This document shows positions 45,480 to 53,406 of a stretch of DNA of 64,000 nt, piece by piece. The first letter of the stretch is position 1. Each line of letters opens with the position of its first letter. A program made the translations under genes and the position numbers. Source of the stretch: JARFQW01 sp963842955. GTDB taxonomy: Bacteria; Pseudomonadota; Gammaproteobacteria; Steroidobacterales; XN24. The DNA lies in assembly GCA_963842955.1 (NCBI GenBank), contig CAWJIJ010000008.1:234327-298326 (forward strand). The letters run 5' to 3'. Under the pieces are notes generated by a model. That model was given only the letters and a program-made list of their open reading frames with translations, had not been told where the DNA came from and ran no database searches.

Positions 45480-46310
45480 ATGTCATCGGTCGCACCCATC
45501 GGGTTCAGCTCCGTCTGCCGCGAGTGGCGCCGCTTCAGGAAGCTGTCCCAGCTCGAACTCTCGCTGGCCGCGAACGTATCTCAGCGTCACCTGAGCTGGC
45601 TGGAGACCGGTCGGAGCTTTCCGAGCCGGGAGATGGTCCTGAGACTTGCCGAGGCCATGGACATTCCGCTGCGGGAGCGCAACGTGCTTCTGCGTGCCGC
45701 CGGCTACGCCCCCGCCTACGGGGAAACCGATCTCGGCGATCCTTCCATGTCTCCGGTGCTGAACGCGATCAACGACATCCTCGAACACCACGAGCCGCTC
45801 CCGGCCGTGGTCGTGGACCGGTTCTGGATTATTCGGAAGCACAACCGGGCCGCCGACCTGTTGCTCGGGATCAGCGGTGACCTGGAGGCTATGCTCGAGC
45901 GGGTCGGGGCCGACAGAGAACTCAACCTGGCGCTGCTGACCCTGCATCCCGAAGGCCTTCGTCCCTACATCGCCAACTGGAACGTGGTGGCGCCCCTGTT
46001 CCTGCGCCGGCTCAGGAACGAAGCGCTTGCCTCGGGGGATCCTTCTGTTCGCGCGCGACTGGCTGGCTACGCCGAGGCCCTCGGGCCTGTCGATACCGGC
46101 GACGCGATCACAGGCGGCCTACTTCCCGTTATCCCCCTCGAACTAGCCGCCGGTGAGCTGAAACTTAGTCTGTTCTCGGTAATTGCGACCATTGGCACCC
46201 CCCAGGACGTGACGACGGACGAGCTGCGGATCGAAACCTTTTACCCGGCAGACGAAGCTACCCGACAATTTTTTGCTGCCGGCGCGGATTCCGGCCGTGG
46301 TACGCCGTAG
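45480..46310 (+). CDS. XRE-family regulator with MmyB-like ligand domain
   Basis: This 276-residue protein has an N-terminal helix-turn-helix (residues 10-65, LSQLELSLAANVSQRHLSWLETGRS in two blocks) and a C-terminal MmyB-like domain (PALDFWII-type start VVDRFWIIRKHNRAADLLLG, then LLTLHPEGLRPYIANW). MmyB-type proteins bind fatty-acid-like ligands and control nearby metabolic genes. ATG 45480 has GGAG at proper spacing. It is divergent from the DUF2834 gene and shares an operator-rich gap with it. Confidence 0.88.
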   Translation: MSSVAPIGFSSVCREWRRFRKLSQLELSLAANVSQRHLSWLETGRSFPSREMVLRLAEAMDIPLRERNVLLRAAGYAPAYGETDLGDPSMSPVLNAINDILEHHEPLPAVVVDRFWIIRKHNRAADLLLGISGDLEAMLERVGADRELNLALLTLHPEGLRPYIANWNVVAPLFLRRLRNEALASGDPSVRARLAGYAEALGPVDTGDAITGGLLPVIPLELAAGELKLSLFSVIATIGTPQDVTTDELRIETFYPADEATRQFFAAGADSGRGTP

Positions 46311-46622
46311 CAGGCGACCCGGCCGATCTTACAGGCCAGTCCGCAGTCAGCACGGAATGCTGCTATCTCTCGTCTGATCGACGCCGGCAATCGCGAGACC
46401 CTCGCTCCGAGATCGCAATCTGCGGACCGCCGAGCGAAACGCACTTTCCGCCAGTCCGGCTATATTCTACGGACTGTGTTCCGGATTCTTCGGTGCCGTG
46501 TCCGGGCAGACCGGTGTGATGGCTGACGCCCGGGATCCTTGCCGAAGAAACTTCGATGCCGCACCGCCGGCATCGCCATCATCACTTGGGGGATGCCGCG
46601 AAGGCTTCCCGGGAGAACCGTC
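46311..46622. other. Non-coding stretch, nothing recognised
   Basis: This 312-bp region follows the XRE regulator. No open frame with a plausible start and no clear hairpin or promoter pair was seen. It should contain the promoter of the small Cys-rich protein gene. Confidence 0.4.
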
Positions 46623-46766
46623 ATGACCCTATGCCCGATTGCCCTGGCCGCCACCTGCAAGAAATGCCCCGCCGTGTCGTTCTGCCCTTTGAAGACCTCG
46701 CTGGGCGACTATCCCAAGTCCGGCTCCGATGCCGGCAAGGCCGGCGAGACGCAGAAGAAAAAATAG
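46623..46766 (+). CDS. Small cysteine-rich protein
   Basis: This 47-residue protein reads MTLCPIALAATCKKCPAVSF at its start and has four cysteines (C4, C12, C15, C21) followed by a basic, flexible tail ending QKKK. The cysteine pattern suggests a metal site or a small redox protein. The ATG is preceded by GGGAGAA. Short proteins beginning with LCPIA and a CxxC are conserved in several gammaproteobacteria to my knowledge, but have no known function. Confidence 0.6.
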   Translation: MTLCPIALAATCKKCPAVSFCPLKTSLGDYPKSGSDAGKAGETQKKK

Positions 46767-46845
46767 CTCCCGGAGCCGGCATTCGTTAGGTCGTTGAATG
46801 TCGCTGCGCCCGGTTCGGGTATCGGCAGCCCGGTCGTTCATAGCA

Positions 46846-47544
46846 TCAGGTGACCCCGGCCAGTTTCAGCCCGGACAGCACGGCCTGGATCCCCAGTGCT
46901 GCCTGGAGCACAGCCAGCACTGATCCGATCACGGCCATTGTCGGCGCCAGGTAGGCCGAACGGGCAATTCGGTGTGCGCTCAGCATGACGACCCCGTTCA
47001 GCAGCATGATGCCGCCCAGCATGGCGATGATCGGCACCACGGACACCGAGGCTGGCCGGGTGGTCAGGACCAGGATGACCACCGCGACCCCGTAGGGCGA
47101 CACGATATACGGGAATGCCATCTGGAAGGCGAGCTGCCGAACGGGACGATCCGGCGGCAATGGCCGGAGCCGCCTGGTCCGGCGGGTCATAACGATCCCG
47201 GATGGATTCCAGGGCTACCAGAAACAGGATGATGCCCGCCGCGATGAGCAAGGCCCCGGTAGAGATACCCCAGCCGTTGAGCACCCGGACCCCGATGGTT
47301 GCGGCAATGAGCACCGACAACAGGGAAATGCCGGTGGCGACCAGGGCCACCCGCGACGGGATCCGGCGTCCATCGCCGCCGTGCTGCGCGCAAACGGCCC
47401 GATCACCGCTTTGGGCCCCAGGGTCAGAAAGAAGAACGTGAAGACCTTGCCCAGTTCCAGACTCAGCGCCGAGGCCCCGTCGCTAGCCGAAACGGTTCCG
47501 GCAAGACTCAGCAGGAGAATGAATGACATCAAGCGTAGGACCAT
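46846..47544 (-). CDS. MarC-family integral membrane protein (two frame changes)
   Basis: This six-helix protein of about 232 residues belongs to the MarC/UPF0056 family: FTFFFLTLGPKAVIGPFA in the first helix, VRVLNGWGISTGALLIAAGIILFLVALESI in the middle, FPYIVSPYGVAVVILVL, and a C-terminal helix ending LAGVT. The frame changes at CCC 47350-47352 (one base missing) and near 47164 (one base extra); correcting both gives a continuous MarC. The start is uncertain: ATG 47544 or ATG 47529. Function of the family is unknown despite its name; it is not a proven antibiotic-resistance factor. Confidence 0.8.
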
Positions 47545-47775
47545 CGGCGGGCTCGTCTCGGAAACGCGCTTGCACCAGAGCATACTGCATCCGCCGGAAA
47601 TACCGCCCTGCCCGTGGCGCACGTGGGACGGCTGTGGCGTCCCCAGACGCGCGTAAGGTACAGCCCGCGAACACACCCCGGGCCGAAGTTTTCCTTCGAG
47701 CGCACCTCTTTTTGATGCCTGAACTTTCTTCCTCGCCTGCTAAGCTGAAGTTACGAATCCACGGGAGGTCATGCC

Positions 47776-48147
47776 GTGTCCGAGCCGAGCTACGTGAACG
47801 AGATCGATGCCATCAAGGCTGTCGTGGAACACTATCTTGAAGGCGCCCGAACGGGCAGCGGCGACACCATGCGCCCGGCCTTTCACGAAGGCGCCAACAT
47901 CTACGGCTACGTGGGCCCCGACCTGTTCGGCGGTCCCATCCAGGGCCTCTACGACTGGAATGATTCCAACGGACCTGCCAAGGACCTGGAAGCCCGCTTC
48001 ACTTCGATCGACGTGGTGGGTACCTGTGCCAGCGTGCGCCTGGACATGGACGACTGGACCGGCCATCGGTTTACGGACTTCTTTAACCTGGTCAAATTCG
48101 ACGGCCAGTGGAAGATAGTCAGCAAGGTGTTCTATTTGCATCCCTGA
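47776..48147 (+). CDS. Nuclear transport factor 2-like (lumazine-binding/SnoaL fold) protein
   Basis: This 123-residue protein has the NTF2-like fold: an N-terminal helix INDIDAIKAVVEHYLEGART-like region (EIDAIKAVVEHYLEGA), the pocket segment MRPAFHEGANIYGYVG, and the C-terminal strands FTDFFNLVKFDGQWKIVSKVFYLHP (in part). It resembles the Lumazine_bd_2 group of putative small-molecule-binding proteins. The start is GTG with GGGAGGTC upstream; TAAGCT at 47740 could be its -10. Confidence 0.8.
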   Translation: MSEPSYVNEIDAIKAVVEHYLEGARTGSGDTMRPAFHEGANIYGYVGPDLFGGPIQGLYDWNDSNGPAKDLEARFTSIDVVGTCASVRLDMDDWTGHRFTDFFNLVKFDGQWKIVSKVFYLHP

Positions 48148-48170
48148 CGGTTTCGCCGTGTCAGGGATGC
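48138..48170. terminator. Bidirectional terminator between convergent genes
   Basis: An 11-bp perfect stem (GCATCCCTGAC at 48138-48148 and GTCAGGGATGC at 48160-48170) encloses an 11-base loop (GGTTTCGCCGT). It overlaps the stop of the NTF2-like gene and lies 10 bp from the stop of the convergent SDR-DUF2867 gene, so it can serve both. Confidence 0.65.
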
Positions 48171-48180
48171 ATTCACGAAC

Positions 48181-49710
48181 CTACGCGACGTCGGGGCTCT
48201 CCGGCTGGCGCCGCGGTATCGCCTCCAGCGCCTCTGCCCGCCGGGCGATCTCCTCCAGTGCGCCGCGTACCAGCGGGCCGTACAAGGGCAGATGGGCGTA
48301 CCAGTAGGACAGACCCCACACGCCGGCCGGGTGCCAGTAGGCGCACATGCGAATGACCCGTTTTCCATCTTGTTCCCGAACCGAGAACTCCTGAACGCCG
48401 GAACCCGGTGCCCGCATCTCCATCAAGAAGGTCAGCCGTTTGCCGGGCTCAAGGCCCAGCACCCGCCAGCCGTCGACGATATCGCCCATGCGCAGCGTGT
48501 CCGGGTCCCGGCGGCGCGTTCGGAAACTCGGCCCGCCAATGAGCCAGTCGAAGGCCCGCCGCAGCCACCACAGAGGCTTGTAGGCGAAGAAATCCCCGTC
48601 GGCCCCGAACTGCTGCAAGACCTGGAACACCGCTTCCCGTGACGCGGTGGTCTCCTGCTCGCTGCAGTACTGCTTGGCGTAGTACGCATACTTCGGGTTC
48701 CAGTCCCGGCAGGCAATGGATCCCTCGACCCAGCGTGCCGGCACCTCATGGTTCTTTTCGGCTTCCAGCGTCGCGGCCACGGACTCGCGAAACGTCAGCA
48801 GCCGCTGGGGTACAAGCTCGCGCATCTCCTTGTCATCGCCGATGTAGTCGTGGGCCAGGCCCTCGACGAGGGACATGGCGGTAGTGGGCGGCACGGAGGT
48901 CACCAGGTACAGCCAGTAGCTGGAGAGCGTGGGTGTCAGCACCGGCACCGGGATAACCCGGGTCTTCTTGCCCGCAAACTCCCCGTAGATATCCATGATC
49001 TCCTGGTAGGACAGCGTGTCCGGCCCGGCCAGCTCCAGGGTCCGGTGCCCCTCGAACGGCAGGTCCGCCGCTGCCAGCGAGTAGGTCAGGACGTTGTCCA
49101 GGGCGATGGGCGTGGAGCGATTGCGCACCCACTTGGGCGTGATCATCAGCGGCAGGTGGTTGACCAGGTCCCGAATCACCTCGAAGGCCGCGGAACCCGG
49201 GCCGACGATCATGGCCGCCTGCAGCTCGATGACCTGCACCGAGCCTTCCCTGAGGGCATCGCCGACTACCGCGCGGCCTTCCATGTGCCGGGATCGCTTT
49301 TCCTTCGGCATGATGCCGCCTAGATAGACTATGCGTCGAACGCCGGCCGCCGCGCATGCCTTGGCCGCGTTCTCGGCCGCGCGGCGCTCCACCGGCACAA
49401 AGTCACCACCGGTCCACATCATGTGCACCAGGTAATAAACCACGTCCGCACCCTCCAGCACGGGCGGCAGGGTTTCCGGCTCGAGTACGTCCACCGGCAG
49501 GCAGTCGACGCCCTCCCCCCATTCCCGCGCTTCCAGCACGGCCGGATTGCGGGCCGTGGCACGGACATGCCAGCCCTGGGCCGCCAGGGCCGGCACCATA
49601 TTCGAACCCATGTAGCCGCTGGCACCGAGGACCACGGCGATGCGGCCCCGACCGTCCGGCAAGACATACTCGTCCTGGCCTGCGGTCTCCTTGTCTGATT
49701 TCTCGCTCAT
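48181..49710 (-). CDS. NAD(P)-binding SDR fused to DUF2867
   Basis: This 509-residue protein has an atypical SDR domain (residues 20-300) with the cofactor motif VLGASGYMGSNMV, DVVYYLVHMMWTGGDF and RRIVYLGGIMP, then a C-terminal DUF2867 domain (about 330-500; SIACRDWNPKYAYYAKQYCS, PLWWLRRAFDWLIGGPS, VWGLSYWYAHLPLYGPLV in blocks). The fusion is a recognised family of uncharacterised epimerase-like proteins. ATG 49710 is used because a TAGACT -10 lies seven bases upstream and the conserved region begins just after it. Confidence 0.85.
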   Translation of the reverse strand: MSEKSDKETAGQDEYVLPDGRGRIAVVLGASGYMGSNMVPALAAQGWHVRATARNPAVLEAREWGEGVDCLPVDVLEPETLPPVLEGADVVYYLVHMMWTGGDFVPVERRAAENAAKACAAAGVRRIVYLGGIMPKEKRSRHMEGRAVVGDALREGSVQVIELQAAMIVGPGSAAFEVIRDLVNHLPLMITPKWVRNRSTPIALDNVLTYSLAAADLPFEGHRTLELAGPDTLSYQEIMDIYGEFAGKKTRVIPVPVLTPTLSSYWLYLVTSVPPTTAMSLVEGLAHDYIGDDKEMRELVPQRLLTFRESVAATLEAEKNHEVPARWVEGSIACRDWNPKYAYYAKQYCSEQETTASREAVFQVLQQFGADGDFFAYKPLWWLRRAFDWLIGGPSFRTRRRDPDTLRMGDIVDGWRVLGLEPGKRLTFLMEMRAPGSGVQEFSVREQDGKRVIRMCAYWHPAGVWGLSYWYAHLPLYGPLVRGALEEIARRAEALEAIPRRQPESPDVA

Positions 49711-49717
49711 ATTGGCA

Positions 49718-49723
49718 AGTCTA
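49718..49723 (-). promoter_or_regulatory. -10 element TAGACT, leaderless start of the SDR-DUF2867 gene
   Basis: On the minus strand GC-TAGACT is followed by seven bases (TGCCAAT) and the ATG at 49710. A TTGAAT hexamer lies 19 bp further upstream as a possible -35. Confidence 0.5.
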
Positions 49724-49948
49724 GCGGAACTCGGGGTTGGCGATTCAAGGGTTCTGCTGCCGCAGGACATCGAACCGCCCCGCCGGCTTCGCCCAGGCTG
49801 CCCTTCCTGGTCCGGCAGGAGAAAATGGCATGTACGAATCCGGTCACCGATGACGCCCAGCAGATGAGGTGGAGACTGAGACATGCAAGCAGAAAAATAA
49901 CTGTGCTAAAAGTCGAAAAAATCGTCCCCCGTGCAAGGAGGCCAGGGC

Positions 49949-50071
49949 ATGAGACAGATCACTCCTGAATACCCGGCCAATTGCCCCCGATCTTTCCCGG
50001 CTCTTACGCCGCCGATATCTAGTCATGCGGTTTTTTGCGTGATGCGCAACATGCTACAGTCACTCGCGTGA
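49949..50071 (+). CDS. 40-codon leader frame overlapping the higB start
   Basis: An ATG at 49949 follows a strong AAGGAGG (spacing 8) and opens a 40-codon frame that ends at TGA 50069-50071, sharing bases with the GTG start of higB (GTGA). The product begins MRQITPEYPA and has no recognised fold. It could couple translation to the toxin or be a decoy. Its 3' half also contains the proposed higB promoter, so both may not be used together. Confidence 0.4.
   Translation: MRQITPEYPANCPRSFPALTPPISSHAVFCVMRNMLQSLA
50035..50060 (+). promoter_or_regulatory. Putative promoter and operator of the higBA module
   Basis: TACAGT at 50055-50060 ends seven bases before the GTG start of higB. An inverted repeat TTGCG-tgatg-CGCAA (50035-50049) lies where the -35 would be, as expected for autoregulation by HigA. 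Confidence 0.45.
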
Positions 50072-50346
50072 TCCGGTCGTTTCAACATAAGGGGCTACAG
50101 CGGTTCTTCGAACGCGGAACCAAATCTGGCATCCAGTCCAGGCATGTGAAGCGCCTGAGGATGCAGCTAGCGGCCTTGGATACTGCCCTGACGATTGCCG
50201 ACATGGATATCCCCGGCTACAGGCTGCATCGATTGAAAGGGCAGGCCAAGAATCGTTGGTCCATTTGGGTCAGTGGCAATTGGCGACTGACTTTCGAATT
50301 TGTTGACGGGGACGTCCACATCTTGGACTACGAGGACTATCACTGA
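50068..50346 (+). CDS. higB: HigB-type mRNA interferase toxin
   Basis: This 92-residue RelE-superfamily toxin starts MIRSFQHKGLQRFFERGTKS, the typical HigB beginning, and has LHRLKGQAKNRWSIWVSGNW and RLTFEFVDGDVHILDYEDYH, covering the full family. HigB toxins cleave mRNA at the ribosome and are held in check by HigA. I use GTG 50068; the in-frame ATG 50035 gives an 11-residue extension not found in the family. The stop overlaps higA (TGATG). Confidence 0.9.
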   Translation: MIRSFQHKGLQRFFERGTKSGIQSRHVKRLRMQLAALDTALTIADMDIPGYRLHRLKGQAKNRWSIWVSGNWRLTFEFVDGDVHILDYEDYH

Positions 50347-50639
50347 TGGCTATGCATAACCCTCCTCATCCTGGCGAGTTTATCCGCGATACCTATCTTG
50401 AGCCACATGGCGTAAGTGTTCGCTCGCTTGCTGAGAGCCTGGGTGTCGCTGCATCGACTGTCACCCGGTTGGTAAACGGGCAGAGCGGTGTTAGCTCGGA
50501 GATGGCGCTAAGGCTGGCTAAGGCACTTGGTCGCTCTCCTGAGAGCTGGCTGGCGATGCAAGATGCGCACGATCTTTGGGGCGCACGGCAGTCTACTGAC
50601 CTCTCAAACGTCGAGCGGATTCGGTTCAATGCCCCATAG
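50346..50639 (+). CDS. higA: HigA-type antitoxin
   Basis: This 97-residue XRE protein starts MAMHNPPHPGEFIRDTYLEP, the HigA signature, and contains a helix-turn-helix (VRSLAESLGVAASTVTRLVN). It should bind HigB and the operator upstream. The toxin-first gene order is typical for higBA. Confidence 0.93.
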   Translation: MAMHNPPHPGEFIRDTYLEPHGVSVRSLAESLGVAASTVTRLVNGQSGVSSEMALRLAKALGRSPESWLAMQDAHDLWGARQSTDLSNVERIRFNAP

Positions 50640-50677
50640 CCAGCACAAGCATCGGACGGCTTCGTCTGTCACGCGGC

Positions 50678-50938
50678 TTGGATGGCGTTCGGCGGCGCCC
50701 TCGCAAACTGCCCGACGATATTCTCAAGCGATATGAAAAGTGGAAAGACACAGCTCAGATCTCTGGTCCCAAGGGACTGCGACTGATTCGGGGCTTTGAC
50801 GACCAATCTTTGCGTGGAGAGTGGAAGGGTCATCGCTCCTCCAGGATTGGTCAGCAATATCGAGCTATATATCGCATTAAGAAAGACGAATTTTTCGTGC
50901 TGGTCATAGAGGTGACGGCCCATGACTACCGCAAGTAG
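50678..50938 (+). CDS. RelE-family toxin of a second toxin-antitoxin module
   Basis: This protein of about 86 residues has LPDDILKRYEKWKDTAQISG, LRLIRGFDDQSLRGEWKGHR and SSRIGQQYRAIYRIKKDEFF, matching a RelE/StbE-like toxin group that is encoded before an XRE antitoxin. The start is uncertain: no in-frame ATG is available, so TTG 50678 is used, and the N-terminal strand may be missing or shifted by an indel. The frame is open upstream to within the higA 3' end. It overlaps its antitoxin by 17 bp. Confidence 0.75.
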   Translation: MDGVRRRPRKLPDDILKRYEKWKDTAQISGPKGLRLIRGFDDQSLRGEWKGHRSSRIGQQYRAIYRIKKDEFFVLVIEVTAHDYRK

Positions 50939-51203
50939 TGACATGAAAGATTTTAAACCTGCAAAACGCCATATCGACGTTTCACCCGGTGAGTCGGTGA
51001 GGATTCTGCGCGAGCTTCAGGAGCTTAGTCAGAACGAATTGGCGGAGCGCAGTGGTATTCCTCAGTCAACGATCTCGGCTATAGAGAATGATCGAGTTCG
51101 CCTAGGGGTAGATAGGGCGAAAGTCCTTGCGCGTGCTCTAAAGTGCCACCCGGCCGTTCTGGTTTTCCCGGGCTGGGATGTCGCGATTGAATCAGCAGCC
51201 TGA
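50922..51203 (+). CDS. XRE-family antitoxin of the second module
   Basis: This protein of 93 residues (ATG 50922; ATG 50943 is an alternative) has an N-terminal FKPAKRHIDVSPGESVRILR, a helix-turn-helix ELSQNELAERSGIPQSTISA with IENDRVRLGVDRAKVLARAL and CHPAVLVFPGWD at the end. This matches antitoxins that pair with the RelE-like toxin group directly upstream. Confidence 0.85.
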   Translation: MTTASSDMKDFKPAKRHIDVSPGESVRILRELQELSQNELAERSGIPQSTISAIENDRVRLGVDRAKVLARALKCHPAVLVFPGWDVAIESAA

Positions 51204-51493
51204 CAATGCGCGGCACCGGCCCTTTCAGCGCCGCGGGCGTCGGGGCGGAGAGTGGCGCGAAGCGCAGACGCCGGCCCGCCGTGAGGTACACGCCGTGCCT
51301 CCTTTACGAATTGAATGTCAATGGCTGAATGAAGAAGACTGTTTGGGCACTTAGGCTTTGATTTCGCGATTCTCGCGGGAGAAGACGAGCACCTAAACGG
51401 CCCGGATGACATCAACCCGACGTGTTGCCGAATAGTCAGAGTATTCCCGGCATTCAGTCAACAACGACTTAAGCGTTGTGCCGATGTCGCTGC
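51204..51493. other. Non-coding gap between the TA modules and the TIR gene
   Basis: This 290-bp stretch has no supported gene. The composition changes from GC-rich to more AT-rich along it. No terminator-like hairpin with a T-tract was seen. Confidence 0.35.
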
Positions 51494-52771
51494 TCAGTGA
51501 TTGTGTAATTCCAAAAAGTTATTGAGCTCATCAATGTATTGCGGCCAGGCTGGATCGTTTTCCAGGACCAAATGGCTGTCACTTTCAATGACGATCAGGT
51601 CCGCATCGGGAAGTTCGCTGGCGATAAATCGGGCTTCGCTGATCGAGGCATTCATCGAATCGTTGGTGAAGTGGAAAAGACGCGTTGGCGAGAGCACGTC
51701 CTTCAGTTGTCCGGATATATCGATATTCGCCATGGCGTTCAAATTCTTGACCACGTTGTCAGCACTCGCGGCCTTGGCCAGAAAGGCGTTGAAGGCATCC
51801 ATTTCTGCACGGCTGGCATTGGGCGCCAGGGTGGTGGTGAACATCTGACGTGCCACGGGATTCGTATCGCCCCAGCTACTGTCCACAACGTCGAGAAATG
51901 CACTTTCACGCTTTTGTTCCATCGGTGACAAACGCAGCCGCCAGCCCCGCGCATAGGCGGCGGTCAGGATGACGCAGGTCACGCGTTCGGGGTGTTTGGC
52001 GGCGTAGGCAATGGATAAGGGGCAGCCCTGCGAGAATCCCAGCAAGGCAAAGCGATCAAGGCCGGCCGCATCGATCACCGTTTCCATGTCGGCCAGGTAG
52101 TCTTCAAACGACACGCTGTCAACATTCCAGTCGGATAAGCCCATGCCGCGAAGATCGTAACGGATCAACTCATGATGAGCTGATAACGCATCGAACAGGT
52201 GCCTGAATACGAAGGATTGGGCATCGAACTCAATGTGCGTAAACAGATTTCCGGCCTTTACCACCGGGGGGCCGGAGCCCATTCGGGCATAGGCCAGAGA
52301 GGTGCCGTCCGCCGACCGGCAATATTTGACCCGCTGCGATTTGAAACTGGCAGGCACGGGACGAGGAAGCAGGTCGTCTTCATCGTTGAGTTTCTTTTCC
52401 AGAACCTCGATAAGGCGCTGGTACGGCGAACGGTCAGGTCGCTTGTCCCAGGCAGAAAAATCGATGGTCTGAAACTGCCGGAAACCCAGTGGAGGCTCGT
52501 TGGCGTCAAACTTCAACGGAATGAGAACACCCCGGCGCTGCGCCGAATCGGCCTCGTCCTTCACCCAGTGAGACTGGGCCGCAGCAGTCGTCCAAACCAC
52601 GATGACCGCTTTGGCGGCCGACAGTTCCCTCTCAATATCCTTGGCAAAGTCAGCGCCGGCACCTATGTGCTGATCCCACCAGACCGCGTAGCCTGATCGA
52701 GCTAGTTCAGCGGCAAGCGCCTGGGCTTTATCCTGATCGTCTCGTGCATACGAAATAAAGATATCGGCCAA
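51494..52771 (-). CDS. TIR domain fused to an alpha/beta hydrolase
   Basis: This 425-residue protein has an N-terminal TIR domain (residues 1-130: MADIFISYARDDQDKAQALA, SGYAVWWDQHIGAGADF, VVWTTAAAQSHWVKDEAD with candidate catalytic E73) and a C-terminal alpha/beta hydrolase (150-425) with nucleophile S247 in LLGFSQGCPLS, candidate acid D371 (HFTND) and H400 (ESDSHLVLEND). No signal peptide or membrane helix is present. TIR domains of bacteria often cleave NAD+ or make signal nucleotides in phage defence; the hydrolase resembles those attached to regulators and cyclases. Its place directly beside two toxin-antitoxin modules supports an accessory or defence role, but function is inferred. Confidence 0.85.
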   Translation of the reverse strand: MADIFISYARDDQDKAQALAAELARSGYAVWWDQHIGAGADFAKDIERELSAAKAVIVVWTTAAAQSHWVKDEADSAQRRGVLIPLKFDANEPPLGFRQFQTIDFSAWDKRPDRSPYQRLIEVLEKKLNDEDDLLPRPVPASFKSQRVKYCRSADGTSLAYARMGSGPPVVKAGNLFTHIEFDAQSFVFRHLFDALSAHHELIRYDLRGMGLSDWNVDSVSFEDYLADMETVIDAAGLDRFALLGFSQGCPLSIAYAAKHPERVTCVILTAAYARGWRLRLSPMEQKRESAFLDVVDSSWGDTNPVARQMFTTTLAPNASRAEMDAFNAFLAKAASADNVVKNLNAMANIDISGQLKDVLSPTRLFHFTNDSMNASISEARFIASELPDADLIVIESDSHLVLENDPAWPQYIDELNNFLELHNH

Positions 52772-53406
52772 AGCACTCCCCAGGGTTATCCCCGACGTTC
52801 AGCCTAACAGATGCGTGATTCAGAGGCCGGAAGCATGGGTTTGCGTTGCGCAACCACCTTTCGTCAGTCGACGCCATGACCGCCCATAATGCGGTCATAG
52901 TTCCCATAGGCTCCAAAAAAAGGGGCCTCGGCGAAGCAATCACCTGTGAGAAGCGTATTGCTCTGCTTGGGAATGCGCGTTTGCGCGGACAAGTCGAATA
53001 AGGAGGATTCCGTAAGAACTTTGGCGAAAGAAAATCCGTCTCCAACTCGGGCCTAAAGGAAAATCGGCGAATGTCGGGCGACCGAAGTGGGAGCCTTTTC
53101 TGCGAGACAACCGGGAAAGATCCCTGCCTGGGACGCGTGCCGCCGGCCATGTTCCGCAGAAATCCGACGTCAGAAAACTCTAGCAACGGCTGACAGGTCG
53201 TTCCAGCGAACCCCGAACGCTACGCGACTTTCTTCGAATGCCTTTCGAGCCCCGCCAAAATCACCCGCGATAGCACTCGATTCCACGCCGACCGCCACCG
53301 TGAGCAACGGGCATTCAAGCAAGACCCAACTGCCTGCAGTACGAGATCCCCTCGTCGCCATCAGAATGACCCCAGGCAAGCAGGACCCGGGGCGGCAACA
53401 ATCAGG
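52772..53406. other. Long non-coding stretch upstream of the TIR gene
   Basis: This 635-bp region separates the TIR-hydrolase start from the end of a barrel gene. Short open frames exist on the minus strand but lack Shine-Dalgarno sites, family features and typical codon use. It may hold degenerated sequence and the promoter of the TIR gene. Confidence 0.4.

Noticed and set aside
53170..53379. A 69-codon minus-strand frame between the barrel and TIR genes
   Set aside because: No start signal, no conserved pattern, and codon use unlike the neighbouring genes.
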